A DNA stretch of 47,509 nt from Mailhella sp. (GTDB lineage Bacteria; Desulfobacterota; Desulfovibrionia; Desulfovibrionales; Desulfovibrionaceae): NCBI GenBank assembly GCA_020024815.1, contig JAHHTE010000002.1:1-47509 (forward strand), given 5' to 3'. The notes beneath the pieces are model-generated. The model had not been told where the DNA came from, ran no database searches, and worked only from the letters and a program-made list of their open reading frames with translations. The position numbers were made by a program, and so were the translations under genes. Shown one piece after another: positions 34,419 to 43,250 of this stretch. Position 1 is the first letter of the stretch. Every line of letters begins with the position of its first letter.

Positions 34419-34596
34419 GTCCCAAGATGCCGTATCTTAATAAGGGCACGTGACCTGGCTTGCCAGGGTGGGAACATCAGCAAAACTTAAGGCTTCCTTA
34501 ATAAAGGCTTGCACAACATTTTGTCTATCAGCTCCCTATAATCGCTTGTACGGCCGGCACCATTGAATTACGACACGTACATCTCAGGGAATATTC
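34419..34596 (-). ncRNA. ssrS: 6S RNA
   Basis: Read on the minus strand the region opens TTCCCTGAGATGTACGTG and closes with CACGTGCCC through GCATCTTGGGACT. The ends pair as the closing stem of 6S RNA (CCTGAGATG with CATCTTGGG) and resemble the conserved TCTGAGATG and CATCTCGGAGA ends of the E. coli RNA. The middle has AAGCCTTAAG-like and TTCCCACCCTGG segments on the 3' side. It lies just downstream of zapA, the common genomic position of ssrS in proteobacteria. It binds housekeeping RNA polymerase as a promoter mimic. The ends are approximate by a few bases. Confidence 0.88.
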
Positions 34597-34621
34597 TTCA
34601 ACCAAATGAAAATTTTCTATA

Positions 34622-34909
34622 TTATTGTTCTTTTGATTGAACTGGAATACTATCATCTATTTTTTTCAACAAAGAAATAAGGTTAGTATTAATATTTTCT
34701 ACCTTAATTTTTTGTTGTAATAAATCATCAGTTATACCTAAGAGTAAAATTGCTAATAATCTATCTCGTGTTAGATTACCACCATGTACTTTTAGTTCTT
34801 CGTATAGTTTTTGGGCATATTCATGGGCTTTTGTAACCCTATCATTTCCCGCTTCAGTACGAAAAGAGACATTTACTAGGTCAAAGGCATTAAGAATATA
34901 TTCTTGCAT
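34622..34909 (-). CDS. zapA: Cell division protein ZapA
   Basis: 95 residues: a short beta-rich head (LNAFDLVNVSFRTEAGNDRVTKAHEYAQKLYEEL) and a C-terminal helix suited to coiled-coil tetramerisation. Promotes FtsZ bundling at the division site. Conservation is modest, but placement between a ZapB-like gene and 6S RNA is a familiar arrangement and supports the call. Confidence 0.78.
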   Translation of the reverse strand: MQEYILNAFDLVNVSFRTEAGNDRVTKAHEYAQKLYEELKVHGGNLTRDRLLAILLLGITDDLLQQKIKVENINTNLISLLKKIDDSIPVQSKEQ

Positions 34910-34918
34910 AAAATTGTC

Positions 34919-35149
34919 TTATTTTGTTAAAACATCTTCAATTTTTAGCATTAATACCTCAAGTCTTTCACGAACTTCATCAGCCTTTTTTTGTTCTTCG
35001 TGTAAGGTATCAATATATAAGTTTAGTTCCTCTATCTTATCATCTTTTTCTTTATTTTCTTGACGTAAGGTAGAGTTATCTGTTCTTAATTTTTCTATTT
35101 CTGCTAGTAAAGCATCAATTCGCTTTTCTAAAAGTTCTAAAAGTTCCAT
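34919..35149 (-). CDS. ZapB-like coiled-coil protein
   Basis: 76 residues from ATG 35149, almost entirely one heptad-patterned helix (MELLELLEKRIDALLAEIEK followed by further Leu-heptads). It looks like ZapB, which bridges ZapA and the chromosome terminus region. The upstream TTG frame would add a hydrophobic dozen residues that no ribosome site supports. It is 9 bases ahead of zapA. Any short coiled-coil could look alike; context is the main argument. Confidence 0.65.
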   Translation of the reverse strand: MELLELLEKRIDALLAEIEKLRTDNSTLRQENKEKDDKIEELNLYIDTLHEEQKKADEVRERLEVLMLKIEDVLTK

Positions 35150-35254
35150 AACTAAGTATATAGCATAGACAAAAAATAAACGCAAGAAAAGACTTAGCTT
35201 TTTTTGAAAAAAATCACAAAGTTTAATCTAAGGATATAGTTTGTTAAAAAAATA

Positions 35255-36025
35255 TCAAGTTAGTATAATAATTCCAGCTAGATAAAAGGAGCATTCCCAA
35301 AGTAAACAGGTTGCTCCTAAAAAATCACCATTATATCCATTTTCTCTTTTAGCTATTTTATAGAGTGGGTATGTAAAAATAAAAGTTATGGTAAATAATA
35401 TAATTACCATACTAAAAGTAAAATATATTGTAATAAAAAGAAGGAAAAAGATTAACCAATAATAAAAATATTTTTTTTGAAATTGGCAAAACATTGTTTT
35501 AGCCAAAGAAAATTGAGCATTATTTGGGATATATAGTTTTGTATAAGCAGGTAAACAGATAAGACCTAATCTACTCCACATACAACCAAGAGTCATAAGG
35601 GAAATAAATGGAAAAAAAGAATTATATGATTGTAAGTTAATTAACTGTGCAATGGTAAAAGTTGTTAAAAGAAAGTAAGAAAGTAAAGCTATGACACCAA
35701 AGCTACCAATTCTACTATCTTTTAACACTTCACGGAATTTTTCTTGGGTTTTATTACTTCCAATGGCATCAGCAATATCGCTTAAACCATCATGGTGTAA
35801 ACCTCGTGATAAAAGACATTCTATTAGTAGAAAAATAATAGCACATAATTCTTTTGAAAAGGAAAAATAATAACAAAGCATGGCAATAGAACTAGCAATA
35901 AAGCCAATTATTGCTCCTACTAACGGATAGTAATAAATGCTTTGTTGCATTTGTCTATCATTATATATTTTTCCTTTTACTAAGATTGAAAGGAAAGAAA
36001 AAGCAGCATGAATAGTTGAAAACAT
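35255..36025 (-). CDS. cobS: Adenosylcobinamide-GDP ribazoletransferase
   Basis: About 256 residues with five to seven membrane helices. The CobS hallmarks are LLIECLLSRGLHHDGLSDIADAIGS (metal-binding DGLxDxxDA) at about 85-110 and GYNGDFLGATCLLWE near the C-terminus. Joins adenosylcobinamide-GDP to alpha-ribazole in the last stage of cobalamin synthesis. I prefer ATG 36025 over the TTG two codons upstream; neither has a clear ribosome site. It lies 26 bases downstream of rex. Confidence 0.92.
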   Translation of the reverse strand: MFSTIHAAFSFLSILVKGKIYNDRQMQQSIYYYPLVGAIIGFIASSIAMLCYYFSFSKELCAIIFLLIECLLSRGLHHDGLSDIADAIGSNKTQEKFREVLKDSRIGSFGVIALLSYFLLTTFTIAQLINLQSYNSFFPFISLMTLGCMWSRLGLICLPAYTKLYIPNNAQFSLAKTMFCQFQKKYFYYWLIFFLLFITIYFTFSMVIILFTITFIFTYPLYKIAKRENGYNGDFLGATCLLWECSFYLAGIIILT

Positions 36026-36051
36026 TTGCAACTTTTTATTGTGCTTAATTA

Positions 36052-36684
36052 TTAATTTTTTGTTGAAATATTAAAAGTTAATGAATAAATTTGGTGGAAG
36101 AAATCTACGTATTCAATATAAACATTATTGGGAGCTGTAATTCGAGCTGAGCTAAAATTTAATATACCTTTAACTCCAGCATCAATAAGTTGATCTGCAG
36201 CACGTTGAACTCTTTCAGGTGGGGTAGTAATAATACCCAATTCAATACCTAATTCAGGTACTTTTTCTTGCAAACGTTTTGAGCAAAAAATTTCAAGTCC
36301 ATAAACAACTTCCCCTATTTTAAAGGGATCGCAGTCAAATGCACCAACAATACTTATACCACGACGATTAAATTCTTGGTGGTTTAATAATGCTCTACCT
36401 AAGTTACCAACACCAATAAGAGCTGCTCTCCATTCGCGATTAGCATGAAGGCAATCTTTAATAGCATCTAAAAGGTAGTCAACATAGTAACCAACTCCAC
36501 GAACACCAAATTCACCAAAATATGCTAAATCCTTACGCACTTGGGAAGCATTTACATCACAGGCAGTTGCAAGAGGTTCAGAGGAGGTTACTTTAATGTT
36601 TTCTTTTTTCATTGCTTCTAAAACTTGCATATATGTTGCAAGTCTTTGAATAGTTGCACGTGGAATATGATCGTATTTTTGCAT
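36052..36684 (-). CDS. rex: Redox-sensing transcriptional repressor Rex
   Basis: 210 residues: an N-terminal winged helix (ATIQRLATYMQVLEAM, VTSSEPLATACDVNASQVRKDLAYFGEFGVRGVGY) and a C-terminal Rossmann domain with GVGNLGRAL (about 87-96) that senses the NADH/NAD+ ratio. Represses fermentative and respiratory genes when NAD+ is high. The plausible targets in this window are the Fe-ADH and ATP synthase genes, but I found no convincing full Rex box. It follows the atpE terminator. Confidence 0.95.
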   Translation of the reverse strand: MQKYDHIPRATIQRLATYMQVLEAMKKENIKVTSSEPLATACDVNASQVRKDLAYFGEFGVRGVGYYVDYLLDAIKDCLHANREWRAALIGVGNLGRALLNHQEFNRRGISIVGAFDCDPFKIGEVVYGLEIFCSKRLQEKVPELGIELGIITTPPERVQRAADQLIDAGVKGILNFSSARITAPNNVYIEYVDFFHQIYSLTFNISTKN

Positions 36685-36714
36685 GAGTTTTATTTATTCA
36701 AATGGTTAAATTGT

Positions 36715-36750
36715 TAAAAAAGTACAAAAAGGTTTCCCTTTTTGTACTTT
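36715..36750 (-). terminator. Terminator of the atp gene cluster
   Basis: A 14-bp stem (719-732 with 737-750, loop of 4) followed on the minus strand by a T-run. It separates atpE from rex. Confidence 0.85.
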
Positions 36751-36757
36751 ATTATAA

Positions 36758-37078
36758 TTACATTTTTACGAAAAGCCAGATAAGGTCAATTAAGAGAGCA
36801 TAAATACAAAGAGATTCGATAAATGCAAGACCTAAAATGAGGGATTGAGAAATTTTACCACTAGCTTCTGGGTTACGAGCAGTACCTTCACAAGCAGCTT
36901 TTACAGCAAGACCTTGTGCAATACCACAACCAGCAGCAGCGATACCAATACCAATAGCCATACCGATAGCGGTAAGACCAAAACCAGTTGAAAAACCATC
37001 ACCATCAGCAGCAAAAGCAACTGTTGCGAAAGTTAACATCATAAGAGTGTTAAGAGCGGTAAGAAGTGTTTTACGCAT
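36758..37078 (-). CDS. atpE: ATP synthase F0 subunit c
   Basis: 106 residues from ATG 37078, which has AAAGGA upstream; the longer frame to 37132 is not supported. A cleavable signal peptide (about 1-23, ending VAFA) precedes the two-helix hairpin. The ion-binding carboxylate is E88 (FIESLCIY). The polar loop is ARNPEA. Q55, E88, S89 and Y93 match the sodium-binding pattern of Na+-type c-rings, but the position after Ser is Leu rather than Thr. Last gene of the cluster; a terminator follows. Confidence 0.94.
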   Translation of the reverse strand: MRKTLLTALNTLMMLTFATVAFAADGDGFSTGFGLTAIGMAIGIGIAAAGCGIAQGLAVKAACEGTARNPEASGKISQSLILGLAFIESLCIYALLIDLIWLFVKM

Positions 37079-37135
37079 TTCTAAATCCTTTAATAATATA
37101 GTTATAAATTTGGTCAGTTGACCATTCCCCACAAA

Positions 37136-37858
37136 TTAATGTGCATGTTCAATAGCACCTTTGATATAAATCAAAGAAAGAGTAAATAAAATAAATGCTT
37201 GTAATGTTTTACCTAAGAGGAAAAGGAAGTAAAGAGGCACTGTTCCAACTAAGCAACCAACATAAATACTAGCTCCAAAGCTAAAGAAAATAACAAGTGT
37301 CATTTCTTCACCAAAAATATTACCAAAAAGACGGAGAGCCATAGAAAGTGGGCGTGCAAAATGGGAAATAATTTCAATAGGGAACATTAATGGCATAAGC
37401 ATTTTACTTGGACCTGTAAAATGTCCAATATAATGAAAGCCCCAAGTTTTAATACCAAGGAGATTATAGAAAACAAAAACAAAGATAGCAACAGAAGCTG
37501 TTGTATTGAGGTTTGCAGTAGGAGCATCAAAGCCAGGAATAAGTCCAAGCATATTCATACTAAAAATATAAAGGAAAATTCCAATTAAAAGAGGTACAAA
37601 ACATCTTCCTTTTTCGCCTAAAGAATCAACAATAAAATTCTCTAAGCCACCGACTAAAGCTTCCATAAGAGATTGAGTCTTGCCCGGAACAAGATTAATA
37701 TTTGCTTTTACATATAATCCAATAAGGGTAAGCAAAATCATACCACACCATGTAAAAAATACATAGGTGGTTTGAACGTCTGTTCCTCCTATATTCATAT
37801 AATCCATATCAAAGATAGTGGATAATAGGAGTGGGTGTGGTAAACTTTCTGCTGCCAT
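37136..37858 (-). CDS. atpB: ATP synthase F0 subunit a
   Basis: 240 residues, five or six membrane helices. The essential Arg is R176 in MALRLFGNIFGEEM, and GKTLQAFILFTLSLIYIKGAIEHAH is the conserved C-terminal helix. Forms the ion half-channels against the c-ring. Good GAGGA site. It lies between atpI and atpE. F1 and subunit b genes are not in the window, so the operon is split. Confidence 0.95.
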   Translation of the reverse strand: MAAESLPHPLLLSTIFDMDYMNIGGTDVQTTYVFFTWCGMILLTLIGLYVKANINLVPGKTQSLMEALVGGLENFIVDSLGEKGRCFVPLLIGIFLYIFSMNMLGLIPGFDAPTANLNTTASVAIFVFVFYNLLGIKTWGFHYIGHFTGPSKMLMPLMFPIEIISHFARPLSMALRLFGNIFGEEMTLVIFFSFGASIYVGCLVGTVPLYFLFLLGKTLQAFILFTLSLIYIKGAIEHAH

Positions 37859-37870
37859 GCTGTCCTCTCA

Positions 37871-38290
37871 TTAACTATTTTTAAAAAGTAATAATAAAGG
37901 TATTGTTATTATTGGGATACTTAGTCCTATTACTAAAGCAAAAGGGTTAGCATTCCAGTATATGAGGGAACTATACATTAAAATTCCTGTTATGAAAAGT
38001 CTTAAATTTGATATTAAAATTTGTCGAACTATGAATTTTGTTGTAAAATTCTTATTTAACTTATTGGAATTAAATAGTTTTTGTATAAAAATAGCTAATA
38101 AAAAAAAGTTCCAAAAAGTTAATATACAACCAAAAAAAATCCAAAAAATAAATGTACTATGATAAAATGTGCATAGAGTTGTAAGAAAAAGAATACCTAA
38201 TATAGCAATATTTGTTTTTATAATTTTTTTTATACCATTGCTAAATAGGTATGAAGTTAAAAAATTATCAAAGTTTCTTACGATTTTCAT
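37871..38290 (-). CDS. ATP synthase subunit I-like membrane protein
   Basis: 139 residues from ATG 38290, preceded by CAGGAAA; the longer frame to 38329 lacks such a site. Four hydrophobic helices in an AtpI-like pattern, with very AT-rich codons and little sequence conservation. Subunit I helps c-ring assembly. The identity rests mainly on topology and on its place directly before atpB. The start overlaps the upstream AtpZ gene by about 23 bases. Confidence 0.72.
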   Translation of the reverse strand: MKIVRNFDNFLTSYLFSNGIKKIIKTNIAILGILFLTTLCTFYHSTFIFWIFFGCILTFWNFFLLAIFIQKLFNSNKLNKNFTTKFIVRQILISNLRLFITGILMYSSLIYWNANPFALVIGLSIPIITIPLLLLFKNS

Positions 38291-38546
38291 CAAGTTTTTC
38301 CTGCTGTTTTTTGAGGTATTGAGAATCATAGTAAATATTTCTAAATCCTGCTAAAATACCAAGTAAAACACCTATGCCTGCACCTACTGGCCATGAATCA
38401 AAGATATATTTATCACATAAATATCCTAGAGTACAACCAACAACAGGTCCAGAGATCATGTGCATTCCCATGGAGGAGGCTGTGCCTAATAATCCAAACA
38501 TTGGATTTCCATCTTCGTTATTTTTATTTTGATTTTTGTTTTCCAT
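38268..38546 (-). CDS. atpZ: AtpZ/AtpI-type F0 assembly protein
   Basis: 92 residues with two membrane helices (about 22-45, GMHMISGPVVGCTLGYLCDKYI, and 52-70, PVGAGIGVLLGILAGFRNIY), a layout and sequence characteristic of the small AtpZ proteins (former putative F0F1-ATPase subunit family). AtpZ with AtpI forms a putative Mg2+/Ca2+ channel or assembly factor. It overlaps the 3' end of cobB by 23 bases and the start of the next gene, so translation is coupled. Confidence 0.8.
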   Translation of the reverse strand: MENKNQNKNNEDGNPMFGLLGTASSMGMHMISGPVVGCTLGYLCDKYIFDSWPVGAGIGVLLGILAGFRNIYYDSQYLKKQQEKLDENRKKL

Positions 38547-39966
38547 TTATATTCTCTTTATAAGTATTGGCTAATGTTGTGAAATTTTTTGCCCAATGTG
38601 GAGCAGCAGGTGCATATAAATGCATATAAGATGCATAGCAATTTTTATATAAAATTCCATCAAAAGCTTTTTGTTTTTTTATCATTCCATGTCCTTTAGT
38701 TAGTTCAAGAATAAATTTTTGTTGCTCTTGATAATTTATAGCTGTTGAAAAATGAAATTCATGTCCTTTCCATACAAGATTTAAAGAATGATAAGGGTTT
38801 TGATTAATAGTTTTTGCTTCTGTATAGCCTAACCCTTGTGGTTTTGTTTGAAATTTTGTTTCAATATCAAAAATACCTATCATAGGATAGCGTTCATATT
38901 GACCATTAGTTAGAGTATGTATTGCTTTTGAGCAAAGCATAAAACCACCACATTCAGCATAAATTGGTAAATTATTTTCAGCAAGGGATTTTATTTGTTG
39001 TAATTTTGGTGATTGACTTAATTTTTTTGCAAAAAGTTCAGGGTAACCTCCACCAATATAGAGAGCATGAATATCTTTTAAAGAAATATTTTTTTCAAGT
39101 AATTGCTCATCAAAACTTTTTTCAGATAAAAGTGAAAGAGGGTATAGTGTTGCACCATGTTCTTTTAGTGCATCAAGATTTTCTTGGTAATAAAACCAAA
39201 TAGCATTATCATAGATATAGGCAATATTAACCTTTTGTTTTTTTTGTATGGCAGGAAAAGAAAAAGTAGGTTCTTTTAAAGATGAATTTTCCATGCATTT
39301 TAATATTTGTGTTGTATCCGTATTTTCAGCAATAATTTGAGCAAGATTATTTAGAATTTGCTCCTTATTATTGTCTTGTATACTTAATCCCATGTGTCTT
39401 TCTGGAATGGGGTTTTCTATTTGCCTTGGAATAATTCCTAAAACGGGAATATCTGTATATGTTTCAATAGATTTTTGAATAATTGAACCATGTCTTTTAG
39501 ATGCAATATTATTAAGAATAACTCCTGCAATTTTTAATTGAGGATCAAAATTTTGTATTCCCATGAGTATAGCTGCTGTTGTTCTTGTCATTTTTGCACA
39601 ATTAATTGTAAGTAAAATAGGACAATCAAGAGTATGTGCAACTTGAGCAGTAGAACAAGAGCCTAGTTCATCTTTACCATCAAAAATTCCACGATTACCT
39701 TCGATAATAGCAAGTGCATTTTGAGGAGCATTTTGTATACATTGATAAAAATGTGTATAAAGTTCTTGATCATTTAAAAAATATGGATCAAGACAGTAAC
39801 ATGGCTTGTGCGTAGCATGCATGAGCCATGTTGCGTCAATATAATCAGGACCTTTTTTAAAAGGAAAAACAGTATATTGTTGGTTGGTGAAAAAACGTGT
39901 AAGTCCAAGACTTACAATCGTTTTTCCACTACCACCACTAAGACCTGAAATAATAAGTCTTTGCAT
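38524..39966 (-). CDS. cobB: Cobyrinate a,c-diamide synthase
   Basis: 480 residues (CobB/CbiA family; CbiA if the anaerobic route is used). N-terminal P-loop GLSGGSGKT (8-16) of the ATP-dependent amidation domain and a C-terminal class I glutaminase domain with YIGGGYPELFA and nucleophile C339 in AECGGF; the later HxFH-like HEFHFS supplies catalytic His. Amidates the a and c acetate groups of cobyrinate. cobS lies 2.5 kb away. It starts 5 bases after the M16 peptidase and overlaps atpZ. Confidence 0.93.
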   Translation of the reverse strand: MQRLIISGLSGGSGKTIVSLGLTRFFTNQQYTVFPFKKGPDYIDATWLMHATHKPCYCLDPYFLNDQELYTHFYQCIQNAPQNALAIIEGNRGIFDGKDELGSCSTAQVAHTLDCPILLTINCAKMTRTTAAILMGIQNFDPQLKIAGVILNNIASKRHGSIIQKSIETYTDIPVLGIIPRQIENPIPERHMGLSIQDNNKEQILNNLAQIIAENTDTTQILKCMENSSLKEPTFSFPAIQKKQKVNIAYIYDNAIWFYYQENLDALKEHGATLYPLSLLSEKSFDEQLLEKNISLKDIHALYIGGGYPELFAKKLSQSPKLQQIKSLAENNLPIYAECGGFMLCSKAIHTLTNGQYERYPMIGIFDIETKFQTKPQGLGYTEAKTINQNPYHSLNLVWKGHEFHFSTAINYQEQQKFILELTKGHGMIKKQKAFDGILYKNCYASYMHLYAPAAPHWAKNFTTLANTYKENINGKQKSK

Positions 39967-39971
39967 TATTG

Positions 39972-42605
39972 TTATTTTGCTCCAGAATGAATGTGATACG
40001 CTTTATCTAAAATAAGGTATTTTTTAATGCAAGCATTAACATCTGCAAGACTAACATTCATCATTTTATCAAGTTGTTCTTGGGCATAGTTTGGAGATTT
40101 GCCAAAAAGAACTGCATTTGCACTTGAGCTAGCTTTAGTGCTTGGTTTTTGTTGCATATTGATAAAGTTCATAAGAAGGCTTGCTTTTGCTCTATCAAAT
40201 TCTTTTTGACTAATACCTTTTGTTTTTAATGTATTTGTAATAGCTACAAATTGCTCTTGTATTATATTTCTATGTTCAGGAGCAGCAATGATACCATAAC
40301 CAATAAAGCCTACATATTGATTTTGAGAAATAAGAGGGAAAGCAGAGTAACCAAGATTTCTTTTTTCACGAAGTTCTTGATATAAAATACCATTAAAACC
40401 TTCTAAAGAAGCATTAAGCACTTGTAATGCTGGTGCGTCTGGGTGATTTTCATCAACAGTAGGGAAAAGAAGCATAGTAAGATCTTGGTTTCTTCCTTCA
40501 ATAATAGTATTAAATGCTTTTTCCTTATTCCATTCTGGTTTTTCTATTTTAATAGGATCAGGATTTGGGGTAGGTAATTTTTTAATAAGAGAAAGAACTT
40601 CTTCTTTATTAAAATCACCTGAAACACTAATAACTATTTTTTGTTCTTTTTGTTTTTCCCAAAAGTTTTTAATATCTTTTGTTTTTATTGCGTTAACACT
40701 TTTTTCTGTACCAAGTTTGTCATTACCTAAAACATGATGAGGGAAAAGAAAACTTGGGAGTTTTGTCATAACACTTGCAATAACAGAGTCATTTGTATTT
40801 TTTATTTTTGCAATTTGTTCGTGTTTTACAAGATCGAGTTCATCATTATCAAATTTTGGTTTTTCAATAGTTTCTGTAAGAATAGCAAAAATATCTTTGG
40901 TGAAACGAGTATGTCCACCAGCACCAATTTGAAAACTTAATGTTTGAGAATTAGCAGAAAGATAAAGATCTTTTTCAGAAAGAAATGCTGTTAATTCTTG
41001 ATGATCTTTTTTCTTTGTTCCTTTTGTAAGAAGTTCAGCAGTTAATGTTGGTAACACATCTTTATTATTAGTTTTTATAAAAGGTAAGAGACTTTCACCA
41101 CCAAGATAACTTATACCAACATTGATAAAAGGAATATGTTTATCTTGTAATAATACAACAGTTTTATTATCAATGGTTAAAACTTCAATTTCTGAATTTT
41201 GCTTATCGTTATTTTTTGTTTTTGAATCTTCTTTTTGTTTCCAATTCTTCTCTATTGTTGCAATAAGAGCTTGTTTATCAATTTGTGTTTTTTGGGGAAC
41301 GAGAAAAGAAATATTCATTGCTGATGGTCTAATGTATTTTTGAATAACACCTTCAATGCTTTCTTTATTTGTTGAACGAATAGCATAAAGAGTATTTTCT
41401 CCTAATGGATCAGCTGGATTGCTAAAGTAATTATCACCATAATTATCAGCTAAGTTTTGAATGGTTTCAGCTTTTTTCCAATGCATATTTTCAAGCATTA
41501 CTCGTACTTGTTGATATTCTTTGTTAGTAAAGCTTTTTGCATTAAGAGTATTAAGAAGTTGAGATAATTTATTAATAAAAGTAGGGATATTCTTAGTATC
41601 TAATTCTGCATAAATATTGAATTGTCCTGCTTTTGCAAAAAACATTGGGTATGCTGCAATAGTATCAACAATTTTTTCTTTATGCTTAAATTCTTGTAAA
41701 AGGAGAGCATTATCATCAAAACTAAGAAGCATACTTAACATTAATAAAGCATTACTATCAGCACTTGTTTCATGTGGACCAGCAAAGCTGATATTTACAT
41801 AACTTTTATTCCAATTACCTTCTTCAATATTAATGGTAATACCTTGAGCTAAATTTTGAATTTCTTCTAAAGATAATGCTTTTCTTTCAAAAACAGGAGA
41901 TGTATTTTTGTATTGAGAAAAACGTTTTTCAATTTCTTTAAATACAGCTTCTTCGTTTATATCACCAGCTACAACTAAAAGCATACTATTTGGATTATAA
42001 TTTGCTTTAATATAATCTTTAATATCTTGTGTTGTAATAGAGTTTAAGGTGTCAACATGGCCAATTACTGGATTTGCGTAAGGTGTTCCATGTAAAGTTG
42101 ATGCAGTAGATAAATGTAATAATTTTGTTTGTGGTTGATCTCCACGTTGACGTAATTCTGCAATAACAACTTTTCTTTCTTCATTTAATTGTTTAGAACG
42201 AAGAATAGGGTCAAACGCAAGTCCTTGAATCGCCTCAAGACTTAACTTCCATTTTTTGGAAGGCATATCATTATAATATACAGTTTGATCGTAAGAAGTA
42301 TAAGCATTAAGTGAGCCACCTTCATTTTCAACTATTGTATCAATGCCATGAGGGTGTGTTTTACTTCCTTTAAAAACCATATGTTCTAAAAGGTGAGCAA
42401 GTCCTAGTTTATCTTGTTTTTCATTTGTAGAACCTGTTCGCACATATAATCGTGTTGAAACAATAGGAAAACGGTGGTCTTCTTTTATGAGAACAGTTAA
42501 TCCATTTTGTAAATGTTTAATAGTAGGGTATTCATTTGCATAAGCATTTTGTGTGAAAAGTCCAATGCAAAGAAAAGATAATATAACATTAAATATTTTT
42601 TGCAT
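39972..42605 (-). CDS. M16-family zinc peptidase, exported
   Basis: 877 residues from ATG 42605, which has a GGAGG site; the frame extends 13 codons further without support. Signal peptide about 1-23 (ending NAYA). First M16 domain carries the inverted zinc motif HLLEH (H71, E74, H75) with a downstream Glu. The second half has the pseudo-catalytic domain without HxxEH and typical RNLGYSAFPL. Pitrilysin/PqqL-like proteases act in the periplasm. Two M16 units in one chain is usual. It has its own TATAAT promoter. Confidence 0.92.
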   Translation of the reverse strand: MQKIFNVILSFLCIGLFTQNAYANEYPTIKHLQNGLTVLIKEDHRFPIVSTRLYVRTGSTNEKQDKLGLAHLLEHMVFKGSKTHPHGIDTIVENEGGSLNAYTSYDQTVYYNDMPSKKWKLSLEAIQGLAFDPILRSKQLNEERKVVIAELRQRGDQPQTKLLHLSTASTLHGTPYANPVIGHVDTLNSITTQDIKDYIKANYNPNSMLLVVAGDINEEAVFKEIEKRFSQYKNTSPVFERKALSLEEIQNLAQGITINIEEGNWNKSYVNISFAGPHETSADSNALLMLSMLLSFDDNALLLQEFKHKEKIVDTIAAYPMFFAKAGQFNIYAELDTKNIPTFINKLSQLLNTLNAKSFTNKEYQQVRVMLENMHWKKAETIQNLADNYGDNYFSNPADPLGENTLYAIRSTNKESIEGVIQKYIRPSAMNISFLVPQKTQIDKQALIATIEKNWKQKEDSKTKNNDKQNSEIEVLTIDNKTVVLLQDKHIPFINVGISYLGGESLLPFIKTNNKDVLPTLTAELLTKGTKKKDHQELTAFLSEKDLYLSANSQTLSFQIGAGGHTRFTKDIFAILTETIEKPKFDNDELDLVKHEQIAKIKNTNDSVIASVMTKLPSFLFPHHVLGNDKLGTEKSVNAIKTKDIKNFWEKQKEQKIVISVSGDFNKEEVLSLIKKLPTPNPDPIKIEKPEWNKEKAFNTIIEGRNQDLTMLLFPTVDENHPDAPALQVLNASLEGFNGILYQELREKRNLGYSAFPLISQNQYVGFIGYGIIAAPEHRNIIQEQFVAITNTLKTKGISQKEFDRAKASLLMNFINMQQKPSTKASSSANAVLFGKSPNYAQEQLDKMMNVSLADVNACIKKYLILDKAYHIHSGAK

Positions 42606-42624
42606 AAATCCTCCAATAACTTGT

Positions 42625-42652
42625 ATTATAAGTAGGAAACTCATTAAGTAAA
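42625..42652 (-). promoter_or_regulatory. Promoter for the M16 peptidase and downstream atp genes
   Basis: Minus strand TTTACT (42647-42652), 16-base spacer, perfect TATAAT (42625-42630). The leader is about 12 bases. Confidence 0.55.
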
Positions 42653-42659
42653 GAGTAAA

Positions 42660-42684
42660 TAAAAAAAGCCCATAAAAGGGCTTG
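42660..42684 (-). terminator. Terminator of ompH
   Basis: Minus strand AAGCCC and GGGCTT arms (678-683 and 666-671) around a 6-base loop, then seven T. It separates ompH from the M16 gene. Confidence 0.8.
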
Positions 42685-42686
42685 TT

Positions 42687-43184
42687 TTACTTTTTGTTAA
42701 GTTCTTTTTCAAAATCAATCTGAACTTTATTAAATTCTTGCATAATTTTATCAGTTATATCTATTTTATTATCAAAACTAATGGTGTCAGTTGCGTGTAA
42801 AATAACAGTTATTTTGTTTTCTTTTCTATATTTTTCAATAGTTTCTATAAGTTTTGATGAAATAATAGCAAATACTGATTCTTGAGTTGCTTGAATTTTT
42901 GTTTGTGCTTCATAGGCTGTTGCTTGCATTTCTTTTTCTATATTAGCTAAAAGATCTTTTTTACTTTCATCATTTTCAACTTTTTTTCTTTTTTCTTCAA
43001 TGGTTTCAAGTTTTTTGATCATATCTTTTTGAATAGAATTTAAATATTCAACAACTTCTTTGCCTGGTTTACTTTCTTCAAAAATTTTATTGGTATCAAC
43101 AACTGCAATTTCCATTGCCATTGCTTGATTTAAAAATAAAAAACTAAAGAAAAAAAGACTTACTATACTTGAAAATTTTTTCAT
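42687..43184 (-). CDS. skp: OmpH/Skp-like periplasmic chaperone
   Basis: 165 residues: signal peptide 1-23 (ending QAMA), then a short VVDTNKIFEESKPGKEVVEYL segment and a long Lys/Glu coiled coil (about 45-110), the jellyfish arm of Skp. Holds outer-membrane proteins in the periplasm. No bamA or lpx gene is adjacent, unlike the common arrangement. AAAGGA site. It has a promoter and a terminator of its own. Confidence 0.85.
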   Translation of the reverse strand: MKKFSSIVSLFFFSFLFLNQAMAMEIAVVDTNKIFEESKPGKEVVEYLNSIQKDMIKKLETIEEKRKKVENDESKKDLLANIEKEMQATAYEAQTKIQATQESVFAIISSKLIETIEKYRKENKITVILHATDTISFDNKIDITDKIMQEFNKVQIDFEKELNKK

Positions 43185-43216
43185 ACAATATCCTTTATAA
43201 ATAATAATGTGGAATT

Positions 43217-43244
43217 ATATTAATGATAATTTTAAAATATGCAA
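43217..43244 (-). promoter_or_regulatory. Promoter for ompH/skp
   Basis: Minus strand TTGCAT (43239-43244), 16-base spacer, TAATAT (43217-43222), immediately after the transglycosylase stop. Confidence 0.5.
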
Positions 43245-43250
43245 TATAAA

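Noticed and set aside
36684..36722. Possible Rex box (TTGTTAA-like) upstream of rex, and TTGTTAAAAAAATATCAA near 35240
   Set aside because: Only one half-site is good in each case; the required TTAACAA second half is absent.
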